From the NCBI GenBank assembly GCA_035079385.1, contig JAVHKY010000056.1, positions 7,199,501-7,263,500 of the forward strand: DNA of 64,000 nt. The letters are read 5' to 3'. The position numbers were made by a program, and so were the translations under genes. Below are positions 32,870 to 42,434 of the stretch, in pieces. This DNA is from Aspidiotus rigidus (taxonomy: Eukaryota; Arthropoda; Insecta; Hemiptera; Diaspididae). Positions within the stretch are counted from its first letter, which is position 1, and each line of letters starts with the position of its first letter. Under the pieces are notes generated by a model. It did not search any database. It saw only the letters and a list, made by a program, of their open reading frames with translations, and was not told where the DNA came from.

Positions 32870-33440
32870 AAACACTCTCGCAGTCGCGTGAGTAGTACAC
32901 GACTTTTCGTCTCACGATTCAAAACTCATCAAAAGAGTCACTCCCACTCCTTAGATGAAATACCATACATCTATCAATCAAGCAAGATATTTGTAGAATG
33001 AACAATGAAACTCAAACTTATAAAGTCTATCACGATGACGTCACATCTACTGATAACAGAGTAAAAATACCCATAATCCAATAATTAGGAAACCTGAATT
33101 CTATTTCATTTGGAGCTAGAAGTAATCTGAAACCTACAAAATGTATCAAGAAAATTTATTCTCCCTTCCCGCTGTCCATCTTGCTACGGGGATATAACAG
33201 TTGCTTATTCTCTGGATATTCTTATGTCCTTCATTATGATTGACCGTAACCTACAGAATCGTATCAACTCAATAAGAAATGCATTGATGAATTACTATTA
33301 ATTAAATCTCATTCGATCCTCGTACAAATTGTTGGTGCCCATCTCCAGACACGAGACGTCACAAAAGAATCTAGCCAGTAGTTTTGAAGGAGATCCGCGG
33401 ACAATAAAAATCTTATAGGATAGGCCAAAATATAGGCATA
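32870..33440 (-). repeat. Family A repeat copy, inverted
   Basis: The reverse complement of the 12.8-13.4-kb copy. It starts ACTCTCGCAGTCGCGTGAGT, followed by GACTTTTC, then GAGTCACTCCC, TATAACAG and CCGCGGAC blocks in reversed order. Diverged. Confidence 0.75.
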
Positions 33441-33608
33441 GGCCTATACATATAATATGTAAAAATTGAACTTCGTTATACCCGGATACCAAGTCCTAAT
33501 TAATGATCTTAACTCACGTACAAAACGTAACTCAACTGTCACTCGCTATATCTATTCTTTATCTTATATCAATTACGACTACCTAACTTGTCTACGAGTG
33601 CCAGTGTG

Positions 33609-33700
33609 CATATATGAGGACGTATCTGGCAAAAGGGCGTCTGCACAATGTATTTCTTATGAGAAAGACGCCCTTCTGCCAGAACCCTCCTCATATGTAC
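33609..33700. repeat. Foldback hairpin
   Basis: CTGGCAAAAGGGCGTCT at 33626-33642 pairs with AGACGCCCTTCTGCCAG (about 33666-33682). CATATGAGGA-type ends extend the stem. A short non-coding foldback. Confidence 0.65.
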
Positions 33701-33739
33701 ATATTACAAAAAAAACTGAAATTTTACAAGGGTAAATGT

Positions 33740-33950
33740 GATCTAGAATCTCCAAAACGACGGCTTCCTTAACAAAGTTAAACGAGGAACGCAGGGAACC
33801 CTTTTTTATGTGACAAATTGATTTTGGTTTTGAGAATTCAAGGAAGCCTAGACCTAGTATAAACCTAGTATAATATACATACGTTTAAATTTAAACGTGG
33901 ATACTTTAAAGTATGTAAAAATTAAAAAATCTACACTAGAATCCACAAAT
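33740..33950. other. Unassigned stretch
   Basis: Contains AACAAAGTTAAACGAGGAACG (33773-33793), also present at 27772-27792 near a family B copy. Otherwise nothing recognised. Confidence 0.35.
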
Positions 33951-33951
33951 T

Positions 33952-33980
33952 AGGTTTCATCCTCAGGACGTCCATCAGGT
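33952..33980 (-). ncRNA. Degenerate hammerhead-like core downstream of a PLE fragment
   Basis: The minus strand reads CTGATGGAC, GTCC-TGA-GGAT, GAAACC. Compared with the hammerhead core (CTGATGA, stem II, GAAA) the first box is altered and no stem III/cleavage pairing was found. It sits 3' of the minus-strand GIY-YIG fragment, where hammerheads are expected in PLEs. Probably inactive. Confidence 0.4.
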
Positions 33981-34064
33981 GAGGAATTAGAACGATAAAC
34001 TAACAAAGAGGGCAAACAGGTCAATACAGATCATCAAAATACACAGGAGAAGAAAAAGAGGTGA

Positions 34065-34265
34065 TTAGTATGACGAGTATTGTTGAATCACCATTTTATA
34101 AGAATCGGCAAGTCCATCAGTGTTCGTCTTGAAATTACTGCAATGTTCGTTCTTGACAATATTGATAACCTCCAGAATCTTCCTCTTTTTATCTATCTCT
34201 TCTATTCCTACAATTTTTGCATTATCAAAATTAATTACATGCCCTGTATCAAGAGCGTTAGTTCG
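34065..34265 (-). pseudogene. Penelope-like GIY-YIG C-terminal fragment
   Basis: The minus-strand frame ALDTGHVINFDNAKIVGIEE, then KRKILEVINIVKNEH, matches the C-terminal half of the PLE GIY-YIG domain (the TGH..DF...KI pattern and the following helix with catalytic Glu). It is cut on its 5' side by a family B copy. Confidence 0.7.
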
Positions 34266-34500
34266 AGAGTCTAAATTTTTCTTGACTCTCGAGCTACTCG
34301 TATATATGATAGGAGAGGGACTTGGAAAAATTTTGACTTTCAAGCTATATATTGTGATACAAAGGGGACTTGAAAAAAAAATTTCATCCTACAAGCTATA
34401 TACGTACAATAGGAGTCGAAATTTTTCCAAGTTTTTAGCGCGACGGCGCATAGCGCACGGCAAATTTCTCAAAAAACCGCTATAGAACAGTTTCCCTGTC
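34266..34500 (+). repeat. Family B element copy
   Basis: About four ~45-bp units (CGAGCTACTCGTATATATG and on), ending with the GCGACGGCGCATAGCGC block and AGAACAGTTTCCCTG, the inverse of the start seen at 22236. This shows the family has inverted ends. Confidence 0.75.
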
Positions 34501-34900
34501 AAAATGTCGCCACAGTGGTCAAAATCTTATTTGTAGCACTTCATAATTTGAAAAATTCTATATCAAAAAAATGGATTTACAATCCGAGAGAAGTTTTCAG
34601 GAGCACCCTGCGAGTCGACATGATGTTGATGCTGTTGTGTACTGGCGTTCGGGTATAAAGGGCAACTGCGTCGAACAAGAAAGTTCTTGATTTGTGAGGG
34701 AAAGTAAGACTCTTGAGAGTATTGGCCAGTTTGTAAGAATTGCGAATAAAGTAAGATGGGATTTGGTATGTGGCTGTTTTGTACCATTTTGATAGGTATT
34801 TGCTGGCAAGCTATGCGGGGTCCGTATAGTACGCGACCACCGGGCGGATAGGGTTGTCTTGTTTGTGTATTTTTAGTTGCCCGTATAGTCGAGGCAGACT
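34501..34900. other. Unassigned stretch
   Basis: No recognisable gene or repeat. The two overlapping minus-strand frames at 34563-34809 have no family features. Confidence 0.35.
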
Positions 34901-34949
34901 TGGACTCATTTGGAGTAACGACTCACGAATGCGGCAGCCGGGGAGATAG

Positions 34950-35428
34950 ATACGCCTCCCCTATCTTGGGCGACCATCCGACAAGCTGACCAAAGAGCTA
35001 CGCCGGTACGGCTACAAAACCGGTTTCTACCCGGTTACCACACTGGCCTCACTCAGTGCTTTGAAGGATCCTACAGATAAAGAAGACAAAGCGGGTGTCT
35101 ATAGAATAGAGTGCGGTGATTGCCCAGCCTTCTACGTGGGCCAAACCGGCAGATCAATGAAAACCAGGCTCCAAGAACACGTATCTTTCTTCTACTCGAA
35201 ACGTCCTACTTCCGCTGTCGGGTTGCACTACGCCGCATTTGGACACGATCCGCACAAACTTTCAGCCTCCCTTCTTCGCACGCTTGTAACAAGAGTCAAC
35301 AGCTAAATAGGTTGGAGGAAATCGAAACGCTAAAATCGTACAATACAGATAAATACCATTCTCTCAATGATATGGACGCCACATACGTGAATCCTATAGT
35401 AAGATTTATCGTCGACTCAGCCAAGTAA
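34950..35428 (+). pseudogene. Penelope-like linker plus GIY-YIG endonuclease
   Basis: The plus strand reads LTKELRRYGYKTGFYPV, then GVYRIECGDCPAFYVGQTG and MKTRLQEHVSFFYSK (GIY and YIG/YVG strands, conserved Arg). A frameshift near 35280 leads to the last part (RLEEIETLKSYNTDKYHSLN, with the conserved Glu). It is followed after about 70 bases by a hammerhead ribozyme, so this copy includes the true 3' end of the element. 5'-truncated, lacking RT. Confidence 0.85.
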
Positions 35429-35498
35429 CAACGTGAATCATTGATAGCATGAATCAACTTTACCTAGAACTCCATATTTTCTTCCTCACGACAATTCA

Positions 35499-35552
35499 GT
35501 ATTGTACCTGATGATGGAAGGCAAGGTCCTTCCGAAACCGGTTGTGAAATAC
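35499..35552 (+). ncRNA. Type I hammerhead ribozyme in the PLE 3' region
   Basis: Core CTGATGA (35508-35514); stem II GGAAGG (35516-35521) with CCTTCC (35528-35533), 6 bp perfect, loop CAAGGT; then GAAA (35534-35537). Stem III is the self-complementary ACCGGT (35537-35542), followed by T (35543) as the predicted cleavage base. Stem I pairs GTATTGTAC (35499-35507) with GTGAAATAC (35544-35552), 8 of 9 positions including one G-U. One extra T lies between the core and stem II. Hammerheads with tiny palindromic stem III are known from Penelope-like elements, where they may act as dimers. Cleavage activity is inferred. Confidence 0.82.
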
Positions 35553-35579
35553 GAACTCTGTGCCCGATATTTACTGTGT

Positions 35580-36178
35580 GCATGACGATCTTTTCTAAAT
35601 TTCCGTGTTACCACTCTCGATCCAAGCTTGACTTCTACCTGAAAATTTTTCGCCATTTATCTCATATTTTATTTCCTTTTTCATTTTTTTGTGTTTTGAT
35701 CCAAAATTTGTCTCAAATTTTCTCGTGTTCTGACCCAAAATTTATACGTTATTGTTTCTGTGATTTATTAAATGTCTAACTAATTCGACTGTTTCCGTAA
35801 TTTCATTGGCATTCACACGAATTCGTTGGTGACGGTTTATCGGTTACGTGCCTGTGATTTTGAAAAATAACTGATCCTATGGCTCGTACTTTCGAAGAAA
35901 ACATTCGACTGATTTACAGAGGTTCCAAATCTTCACCAAATTTGTTTGTAAATGCCCACTGCATTGCTCCTGAAAATGTTGTCTTATGGTAACATTAGGA
36001 AGCATTCAAAGTGTACCTTTTACTTGTAAATGACTATTGTAGACTTTCATTTTCACTATGCTGCTTCTTGATTCCAATAACCGCGCGATCATGACCTTTA
36101 TGCCCGTATTTGTGGAGGTACTTTGTACTCAGTACAGACTGGCAATACTCAATATTAATAGGCCTATGGCATTGGAAA
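35580..36178. other. Unassigned stretch
   Basis: AT-rich, no recognisable gene or repeat. Confidence 0.4.
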
Positions 36179-36180
36179 GT

Positions 36181-36420
36181 TTACAGTAAGTAAGGATTAT
36201 AAGGAACAACCAACGAATTATCTGCTTTGACTAACTTTTCCTCAACTTTTTTCAAAAAAGTTGCGCTTTCATCCTTATTGCTTCTCCTCTTATATGATAG
36301 AAATCCATTGTTATTCATTCTTGTAGCCTCCTGAAATTCTTTGGGAAACTTTTTCCGTACAGAATTTACTCTCATTTGGGCATGGAGAATCTTTGCTGTG
36401 TGGCCCATATAACATATGTT
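36181..36420 (-). pseudogene. Helitron Rep/helicase fragment, part 2
   Basis: The minus strand reads NICYMGHTAKILHAQMRVN, then KKFPKEFQEATRMNNNGFLS, then LVVPYNPYLL. The FPKEF...T and VVPYNPYLL phrases are characteristic of the N-terminal (helitron-like) domain of eukaryotic Helitron proteins, which mediate rolling-circle transposition. The frame stops right after NPYLL. It continues in sense from 36834-36950 across an inserted MITE. Confidence 0.75.
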
Positions 36421-36422
36421 TA

Positions 36423-36833
36423 GGGAACTTACCCAAACTACGGGACCATTTTAGGGGGGGGGGGGATTGTCAAAATACTACGCCAGGTCACTGTGGGGAG
36501 GAGGGGTTTTAGGGTTTGGTTACGTGGTTTAATTGTCTGGAAAATTTAGCACGTGTAGGGCTGTAAAATTAATTTTCTTTGAAATCTTGTAAATAGAAAA
36601 CGCATTTTTTCCTGAATAGAGCTTTCAAAATCCTGAAGACATGTCCGAAATTGACTTTTTCAACTTTCAACCAACATCGCAGGAATAAAAATTTTCCTTT
36701 TGAAAGGTGCGTAATAGTGTGATAGTGATTTAAAATTATACATGGCAAAAAAAAAAAAAAAAGTACCACAAGAAAATTAGTGAACGGGGTAAAAAGTCGG
36801 TAAAAATGGGTCAAGTAGTTTGGGTAAGTTCCC
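36423..36833. mobile_element. MITE inserted in the Helitron fragment, 411 bp
   Basis: Perfect 19-bp terminal inverted repeats: GGGAACTTACCCAAACTAC (36423-36441) and its reverse complement (36815-36833). The flanks (TTA left, TTT right) do not give an exact TSD. It interrupts the Helitron reading between ...LVTK and NICYM. Contains poly-G and poly-A runs and no coding sequence. Confidence 0.85.
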
Positions 36834-36952
36834 TTTGTAACTAAGTTTCTCAACGTATTATCTTCGCTCAATGGAGGAATCTCAGCACTAATACATTTAT
36901 CCACCTGCTCTGGTGTTTTGAGCTTATGATCTTGTTGAAGAGTAAATAACAA
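36834..36952 (-). pseudogene. Helitron Rep/helicase fragment, part 1
   Basis: Minus-strand LKTPEQVDKCISAEIPPL, then NTLRNLVTK, matching the Helitron protein segment upstream of the part at 36181-36420. Its 5' side is cut by the Dong-like element's 3' repeat tail. Confidence 0.7.
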
Positions 36953-36978
36953 TTATTATTATTATTATTATTATTATT
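36953..36978. repeat. ATT microsatellite at the 3' end of the Dong-like element
   Basis: About eight ATT units, mirrored by a much longer run of the same trinucleotide at the other end (41519-41609). Confidence 0.9.
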
Positions 36979-37049
36979 CTCCTCTTCACGGGTACACGAC
37001 GTGTGTATTCCGGTTCTACTTAGCCGTAGAGGGTATTCCTATACCAGGT

Positions 37050-37505
37050 CTACGCGGCTAGTGTGCGCCTTCTTCGCCGATTATTCTTCGGACTGTATGG
37101 GTGGTGTGCAGTATTACCGCTTTCTGTGCCGCCCGGATCTCCCTTATTCCTCCTCCAAGCCTTTCCATGTTTTCTACTGTTACTTTTGGAACTATTCCCA
37201 TCGTTGTGATTACTATTGGCAGTATTATCGTTCTCATTTTCCACTGCTTCTGGATCTCTGTGGCCAGTTCTCGGTATTTGTCCGTCTTCTGTTGGACCGT
37301 CTTCATCATATTATGTTGGCTTGGCACAGCTATATCCACTAGGTACGCTACTTTCTCTGCTTTGTCCTTCACAACGATGTCCGGTCTGTTATGTGCAACC
37401 GATTTGTAGGTGTATATAGTGCGGTCCCACAATATTTCGACTTGGTCATTTTGGGTAATTGTGGCCGGTTTGTATTCCCAATATGGCTTTTCATGCTCCA
37501 GGACC
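37050..37505 (-). pseudogene. Restriction-like endonuclease end of the Dong-like ORF
   Basis: In frame with the RT ORF after a TGA at 37508-37510. It reads KPYWEYKPATI, then EILWDRTIYTYKSVAHNRPD, then VAYLVDIAVPSQHN and KTDKYRELATEI. The RPDIVVKD...YLVDIAVP pattern is the PD-(D/E)xK-type site used by R2/R4-group elements to nick their target. The preceding RT frame ends ...SAIARK; the stop replaces a codon where relatives carry a residue, so a single nonsense change (e.g. TGG to TGA) is inferred. Ends with a run of Arg (RRIIGEEGAH and on). Confidence 0.8.
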
Positions 37506-37507
37506 TT

Positions 37508-39940
37508 TCACTTTCTGGCTATTGCACTGTGGACAACTTTCGCGACGCTGTCATGTCTCTCTCTATAGTCTAACATGACTATTTTCTCACATGAACTTGT
37601 TATATGTTCTATAGTTTCTCCGGGTTTACCGCACATTCTGCATTTATCTTCCTTTGCCAAGTTGTCCTTCAGTATATATTTTTGATAGTTTCTTGTTTTA
37701 ATTACGCCATCCTGGATCGCCATAAAGAACCCTTCCGTCTCCGGGTATAGGAACCCATCCTTGAGCCACATGAGCGACGCTTTTTGATCCACTTCATCTT
37801 TATTCAGCTCGTACGGGTATTTTCCGTGCAGTATTTTCGCTTTCCATTGTGTCTCCAATGTTTCATCTCGCTTCTCTATTCCTCTCCTCCTGGTTTCTTC
37901 CTCCGGTATCTCCTCTTTGAGTCGCACTGTGGTTATGTTTTTATCCGCTTGTACTTCTGCCTTGTGTAACGCTGTTTTTTGTTCCATTTTCTGGAAGAAT
38001 TTCCGAATATTGGTTAGCTGGCGTTTTCTTAGCCATTTTAAATTTGTGATTCCGCGGCCTCCTTTGTATCTAGGCAGTGTTAGTCTTTCTATGGCAGTTT
38101 TTGGGTGCAACATTCTCCGTCTTGCCATGTGTACTCTTATCTGCCTTTCCAGGTCCTCCAGCTCCGTATCACTCCAGCTTATTATCCCAAACGAGTATGT
38201 GAGTATGGGTATCGCGTATGTATTTATCGCTTTTGTTATATTTCTACCATTCAGTCCCGTTTTCAATATCCGTTTGACTCTGCTTATGAAGTTCTCCTTC
38301 AATTCCCTCTTCATTTTTCCGTGATCGGTGTTCTTGTTTTGTTCGGTACCCAGGTATCTGTATGTCTGGCCTATCTCCATATCTTCGATTTGTGTGTCCA
38401 TTTCTTCCTGCATTTGGAATGTATCATTCTGGGATGCTGTGTTGTATGTGTTGTTTGTGTCTAGTATTCGGCATTTATCTAGACCAAATTTCATGCAGAT
38501 GTCTTCCGAGAACGCCCGTACCAGCTGTATTAATTGTTCCATTGTTTCTCTTGAGGGTGCGTACAGCTTTATATCATCCATGTACAGCAGGTGGGTGATG
38601 TTATGTAGTACTCTTCTATTACTTCTTATGTTAAATCCTTTTTGGGTTTCATTTAGTATAGCCGATAATGGATTCAGGGCTATACAGAACCAAAGTGAAC
38701 TGAGCGAGTCCCCCTGGAATATGCCCCGTCTCACCTTTATGACTCCCGTCTCTATATGTCTGAGCTGGATCTTTCTTGTCCATCTGCTCATGACATTCCT
38801 CAGACATTCTACTATTTTGGATTGTATTCCATATAATTGCAGGCTTTTTATTAGCCACGTATGCGGGACTGAATCGTACGCCTTTGCATAGTCTATGTAT
38901 GTTGTGCACAATTTCCTGTTCTCTTTTCTTGCTTGTCCCATTACTAGCTGGTCAATGACAAGCTGCTCCTTGCATCCGTATGTATTTTTCCGGCTCCCTT
39001 TTTGTTCCTCCGCTATTAAGTTGTTTTTGGTGCAGTGTTCCTGTATTCTCATGGTAAGGCATGCGGTAAATATCTTGTAGCAGGTTGGTAGACATGCTAT
39101 TGGTCTGTATTTTGTAGGATCGGTGCTCTCTCCTTTCTTTGGTAACATGTATGTTACTCCCTCCATGAAAAATTGCGGGATTTGCTCAGGTTCCTCAATA
39201 TACTTGTTTATATTTCTCAGCATTAGCCTATGTACAGTGAAGAATTTTTTATACCAGAAGTTCTGTATTCTATCGAGGCCTGGTGCCTTCCAGTTGCTTA
39301 GTTTTTTAAGTATTGTCTTAAATTCTTCTAATGTAACTGGGCTATCTGGCATTACTTGTATGTCCCTCATATTTTCTTCCACTCTTTTAACCCAATATGC
39401 TTCTTCATTGTGTTTGACTTCGTGTGACCAGATGCCTTGCCAGAACTCTGTTATAGCTTCTTTTGTAGGAACTTCAGTATTTTGTCCACTGTCTTCTTTC
39501 TCGCCCATATTTCTGTAGAATATTTTCTCGTTATTTTTGAAGGTTCTGTTGTCTGTTCTTCTGTGGTGGCTTTTTGTATATGCCCTCAATTTAGCTGCTT
39601 TGGTGACCAGCTTCTGTTTTATTGTGTCTTGAATTTTCATGAGGTCCTTGTTTTTATCCTCGTATTTGGCGTGGTTTTGATATTTCCTCTTCAATTTCTC
39701 AAGTTGATTCTTCATTCGTCTACTCCTTTGCTCCTGCTTTTCTGCCGCCGTTATTCTGTTGAGGTCTGCCCGTAGTTCCTTTATATCATTTTCTAACCGT
39801 ATCATCCACTTGGGTTTTTGTGGTCCCTGGTGGCGCTTGATTGGTGCGTTGCTTTCCACTTTGAATCCCAGGCTTCTTGCCACTGCAACTGCTGCACAAT
39901 ACACCTTTGCGTATATGTCAACGTCATCTTCTCGTAGTTA
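37508..39940 (-). CDS. Dong-like reverse transcriptase ORF (about 800 codons)
   Basis: A long open frame with no internal ATG requirement (it continues from the N-terminal part at 40.0 kb). RT motifs in order: NWKAPGLDRIQNFW (about 204), KYRPIACLPTCYKIF (about 265), YIDYAKAYDSVPH (336, first catalytic Asp), RRGIFQGDSLSSLWFC (about 392) and YMDD (441-444, catalytic pair). A thumb and a zinc-knuckle-like CRMCGKPGETIEHITSSC follow near the C-terminus, just before the endonuclease. RT copies element RNA onto the nicked target. All catalytic residues are present. The N-terminal joint with the upstream ORF is interrupted by the insertion at 39938-40067. Confidence 0.9.
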
Positions 39941-40067
39941 AAAGAAACAACGAGGCTTTTCCCGCACTGTTTTTTATTAAAATACCGTGACGTTTCGGCC
40001 CAGCTAGTGGCCTTTATCAAACGAGACAATTATATTTTATCCTTGCACGCGAAAAATTCGTCCACCT
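39938..40067 (-). mobile_element. 130-bp hammerhead-bearing insertion with 14-bp TSD
   Basis: TCATCTTCTCGTAG is present exactly on both sides (39924-39937 and 40068-40081). Deleting the insert plus one copy restores the Dong-like frame (...DLREDDVDIYAK...). The insert's minus strand contains TTGATAA, AGGCC, ACTAGCT, GGGCC, GAAACGTC, ACGG, a hammerhead-like fold with the core first box altered (TTGATAA for CTGATGA) and self-complementary ACGT as stem III. It looks like the 3' tail of a 5'-truncated Penelope-like or retrozyme-type element. Confidence 0.82.
39984..40026 (-). ncRNA. Degenerate hammerhead ribozyme in the 130-bp insertion
   Basis: Stem II GGCC/GGCC with an 8-9-base loop, then GAAAC-GTC with a predicted cleavage C. 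Stem I: ACGG pairs with the TCGT preceding the core. Two changes in the conserved first box suggest loss of activity. Confidence 0.55.
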
Positions 40068-40801
40068 TCATCTTCTCGTAGGTCTGGGTCATTTTGTATG
40101 CAGTCATTGATCTTTTTGATGATAATCTTTGCTTTTGCTGTCTCCCTTATCTTCGGTATTCGTGGTCTGTTACATACTGGACCATTCAGGAATTCAGCTT
40201 GTGCTTCGTTATTGGCTGTACATTCCACGGGTGCTTTTTCCCTTTCTGGTTCTATGTTATCATTCTGTTCAATGCACTCAGGGTCCCCTTCCAGGCTCTC
40301 CTCAGTCACTTCTGTATTGTCCAGTTTGCTCCGAACCTCTGCTTTAATTCTTTCTATTATATCACGAGCAAGAAGGCCCCGTTCTATTACTCTTTTCTGA
40401 TCGGCTATTCGTTGTTCTGTGACTGTGAGGTTTGGGTATTTTTCACAGAAAAGCTGGTACGCATTTTGTCTCCACATATTGCAGTCCGATTCCGCTTTGG
40501 TACACATGTAGTAAGAGCGTACTATAAATTCGTTCATTTCCTTCGTCCACTTCAATCTCTCTGCTCTTGTTGGTTGGCGCGTATGTGGTTGCACCTCTAC
40601 TTCTGTGGCCGAATCAGTTCTCTGTTTGGAGGCAGCAGGAGTACTTCGCTTATTCATTGCCAGTTTTCTTGCGGATTGGGTTACCAGGGCCACACCGCTT
40701 GGTCTGTTGCTTGATCCTGGTAGTGGCTCACGATCCGTATCAGTAAGCCTAGCCACTTGGCTTACTGAGTCCGAGGCTACTTGACTTCGTGTCCTAACCA
40801 T
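40037..40801 (-). pseudogene. N-terminal ORF part of the Dong-like element (Myb-like domain)
   Basis: ATG at 40801, then a basic, Ser/Thr-rich start (MVRTRSQVASDSVSQV) and RAERLKWTKEMNEFIVRSYY (about residue 83) with a second half up to LFCEKYPNLTV. The spaced Trp and helix pattern resembles the Myb-like DNA-binding domain near the N-terminus of R2/R4-type proteins, which helps recognise target DNA. A long acidic linker follows. The true frame leaves at ...DLREDE, where the 130-bp insertion begins. The last residues, to RVQG, belong to the insertion. Confidence 0.75.
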
Positions 40802-41518
40802 TTTTATTGTATTTACCTTTTATACCTACGGCCAGGTTTGGGTTTGCAATAGGACCCGTGCAGCAGTACTTAACCCAAGTTGGAATCTCAGGACGTGAAT
40901 GCTCTGTAGAAGCAGTACGTAACCCTTTGACCCTTCTTGGAAGTGAATGCTGTTTATCACGCGGTTGCTCCTACTTTTCAGTTGTATTACTTACGGATTT
41001 CTTGCAGACCATTTACCATTCATCTCCAACTGCTTGGTCCTGGGGTTGAAAGGGCTTTCCTTACGGCTATTACCGGGTGTTATATCGAGTTTTCCTTCTC
41101 TTTCCACATCCCTCACTACTAATGCGCGGCTCAACCCTAAAGGCGTTCAGGGAGCTCTGTTGCGTCTTACCGTTCGGATCCTTGGGAAGGGTTTGCATAC
41201 GATGACAGCTTTGGCCAGGTTTGACGAGTTTTCCTTCTCGCGCGAAATCCCACGTTGGACAGGCGGGTCGTCCCTGCCCTGCCTCTTCATCCGGTCTCCC
41301 ACGCTGCGATGACGGCTTTGGCCGGGTTTGTTAATCGGAGTTTTCCTTCTCCTGCGTCCTTCTGCATTGGTCGCCGCCCAACGATGTTGCTTGGCTTAAC
41401 GGGGTCGCCACTTGAAGGCTGCAGATCGGGCTTGAGCTTCAGCAAATGGTAGCGGTGCTCTCTCTTGTTGAGAGCCCAGTCGATCAGAAGATCTCCCACT
41501 ACTGGCCCCTTCTGACCC

Positions 41519-41519
41519 C

Positions 41520-41609
<90 letters not shown>
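41519..41609. repeat. TTA microsatellite, ~30 units
   Basis: Nearly pure TTA repeats at the 5' end of the Dong-like element. Taken with the ATT run at 36953-36978 it is the presumed pre-existing target. Confidence 0.95.
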
Positions 41610-41619
41610 GGTATTATTT

Positions 41620-42300
41620 ATTTATTTTTTTTTTTATTCCGTCGCCCTGGTCGCGGAGTATAAGTTCTTGAAGAAATCTCTTCTACTTCTCTTGCTGGTT
41701 GTATCTCTATAGAATAGAAAAGTATTCTTTTTTCGTTTCCTACGTTCTTTCTTTTCTTGAGTTGTAGTATAGTTCCGGCGAAAGAAAACAAGCACCCTGC
41801 AAGCGAGGTGTGACGAGGGTCGGCCAATAAGACTGAGTTATGGTTATTTGTAATAAGAAAAATATCAATTTAATAATAATAGGTAATGCGTTAATAGAGC
41901 CAAAGGCTCGAGACTATATACTAGACTATACAGTATACGGCACACTCGACTGTGACGTCAGCGTCTTAACTGACCCGGAAGAAAAAGACGGAAGTATAAT
42001 TCATATCAAGAATGAATTCTTCGACTTCATTTTAAATATATAGTCATTCAGGAAACATGATTTTTCCATGATGTGTAATTGGAGATTGTCAAATTAATGA
42101 ATACTGCCGTGACAGTAATTTTGAAAAATCTGTGCAGTTGATGCGTTGTAGAATATTATTTTCAATTTGAGATTGAAAATAAGTTGAACATTGTATCTGT
42201 ATGCTTATTTAAATGATATTTAAACGCTTTTATTTAACTTGGTCTCCAGCCGAAAACGGATATTACACTATAAACACGGCTGGACCGCGCCGCTTCACGA
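41620..42300. repeat. Diverged sequence containing a family C 3' end
   Basis: Bases 41936-41990 (GGCACACTCGACTGTGACG, then TCAGCGTCTTAACTGACCC) match the ends of other family C copies. The rest (T-rich run at 41626-41638, GAGGGTCGGCC at 41815) is unassigned. Confidence 0.5.
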
Positions 42301-42307
42301 CACGCTA

Positions 42308-42430
42308 TACTCTGTTCACATTAAGGAAGGATAGAAATATGACCTTGAGAACGGAACGGTAGATTAAAATTACCCGGAGCGTTCCGTTCTCGAGGTCATA
42401 TTTCTATCCTTCCTTAATGTGAACAGAGTA
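42308..42430. mobile_element. TA-flanked foldback MITE, copy 1
   Basis: About 50-bp arms (TACTCTGTTCACATTAAGG and on), one mismatch at about 42343, with a short centre. TA on each side (42306-42307, 42431-42432). A second copy is at 45632-45756. Confidence 0.9.
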
Positions 42431-42434
42431 TAGT

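Larger units (their letters stand above)
36979..41519 (-). mobile_element. R4/Dong-like non-LTR retrotransposon in a TAA microsatellite, 4.5 kb
   Basis: Minus-strand element bounded on both sides by the same TTA/ATT trinucleotide repeat. In order it has a 5' untranslated region (40802-41519) with two copies of a ~110-bp segment (TTTTCCTTCTC blocks near 41229 and 41340), an N-terminal Myb-like DNA-binding part, a reverse transcriptase and a C-terminal restriction-like endonuclease. Bombyx Dong, of the R4 group, is known to insert in TAA repeats, so domains and target agree. Damage is light: one TGA between RT and endonuclease and one 130-bp insertion. One of the best-preserved autonomous-type elements in the window. 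Confidence 0.85.

Noticed and set aside
40094..40714. 206-codon plus-strand frame
   Set aside because: Shadow of the minus-strand Dong-like N-terminal ORF; the Cys/Phe-rich translation is compositional.
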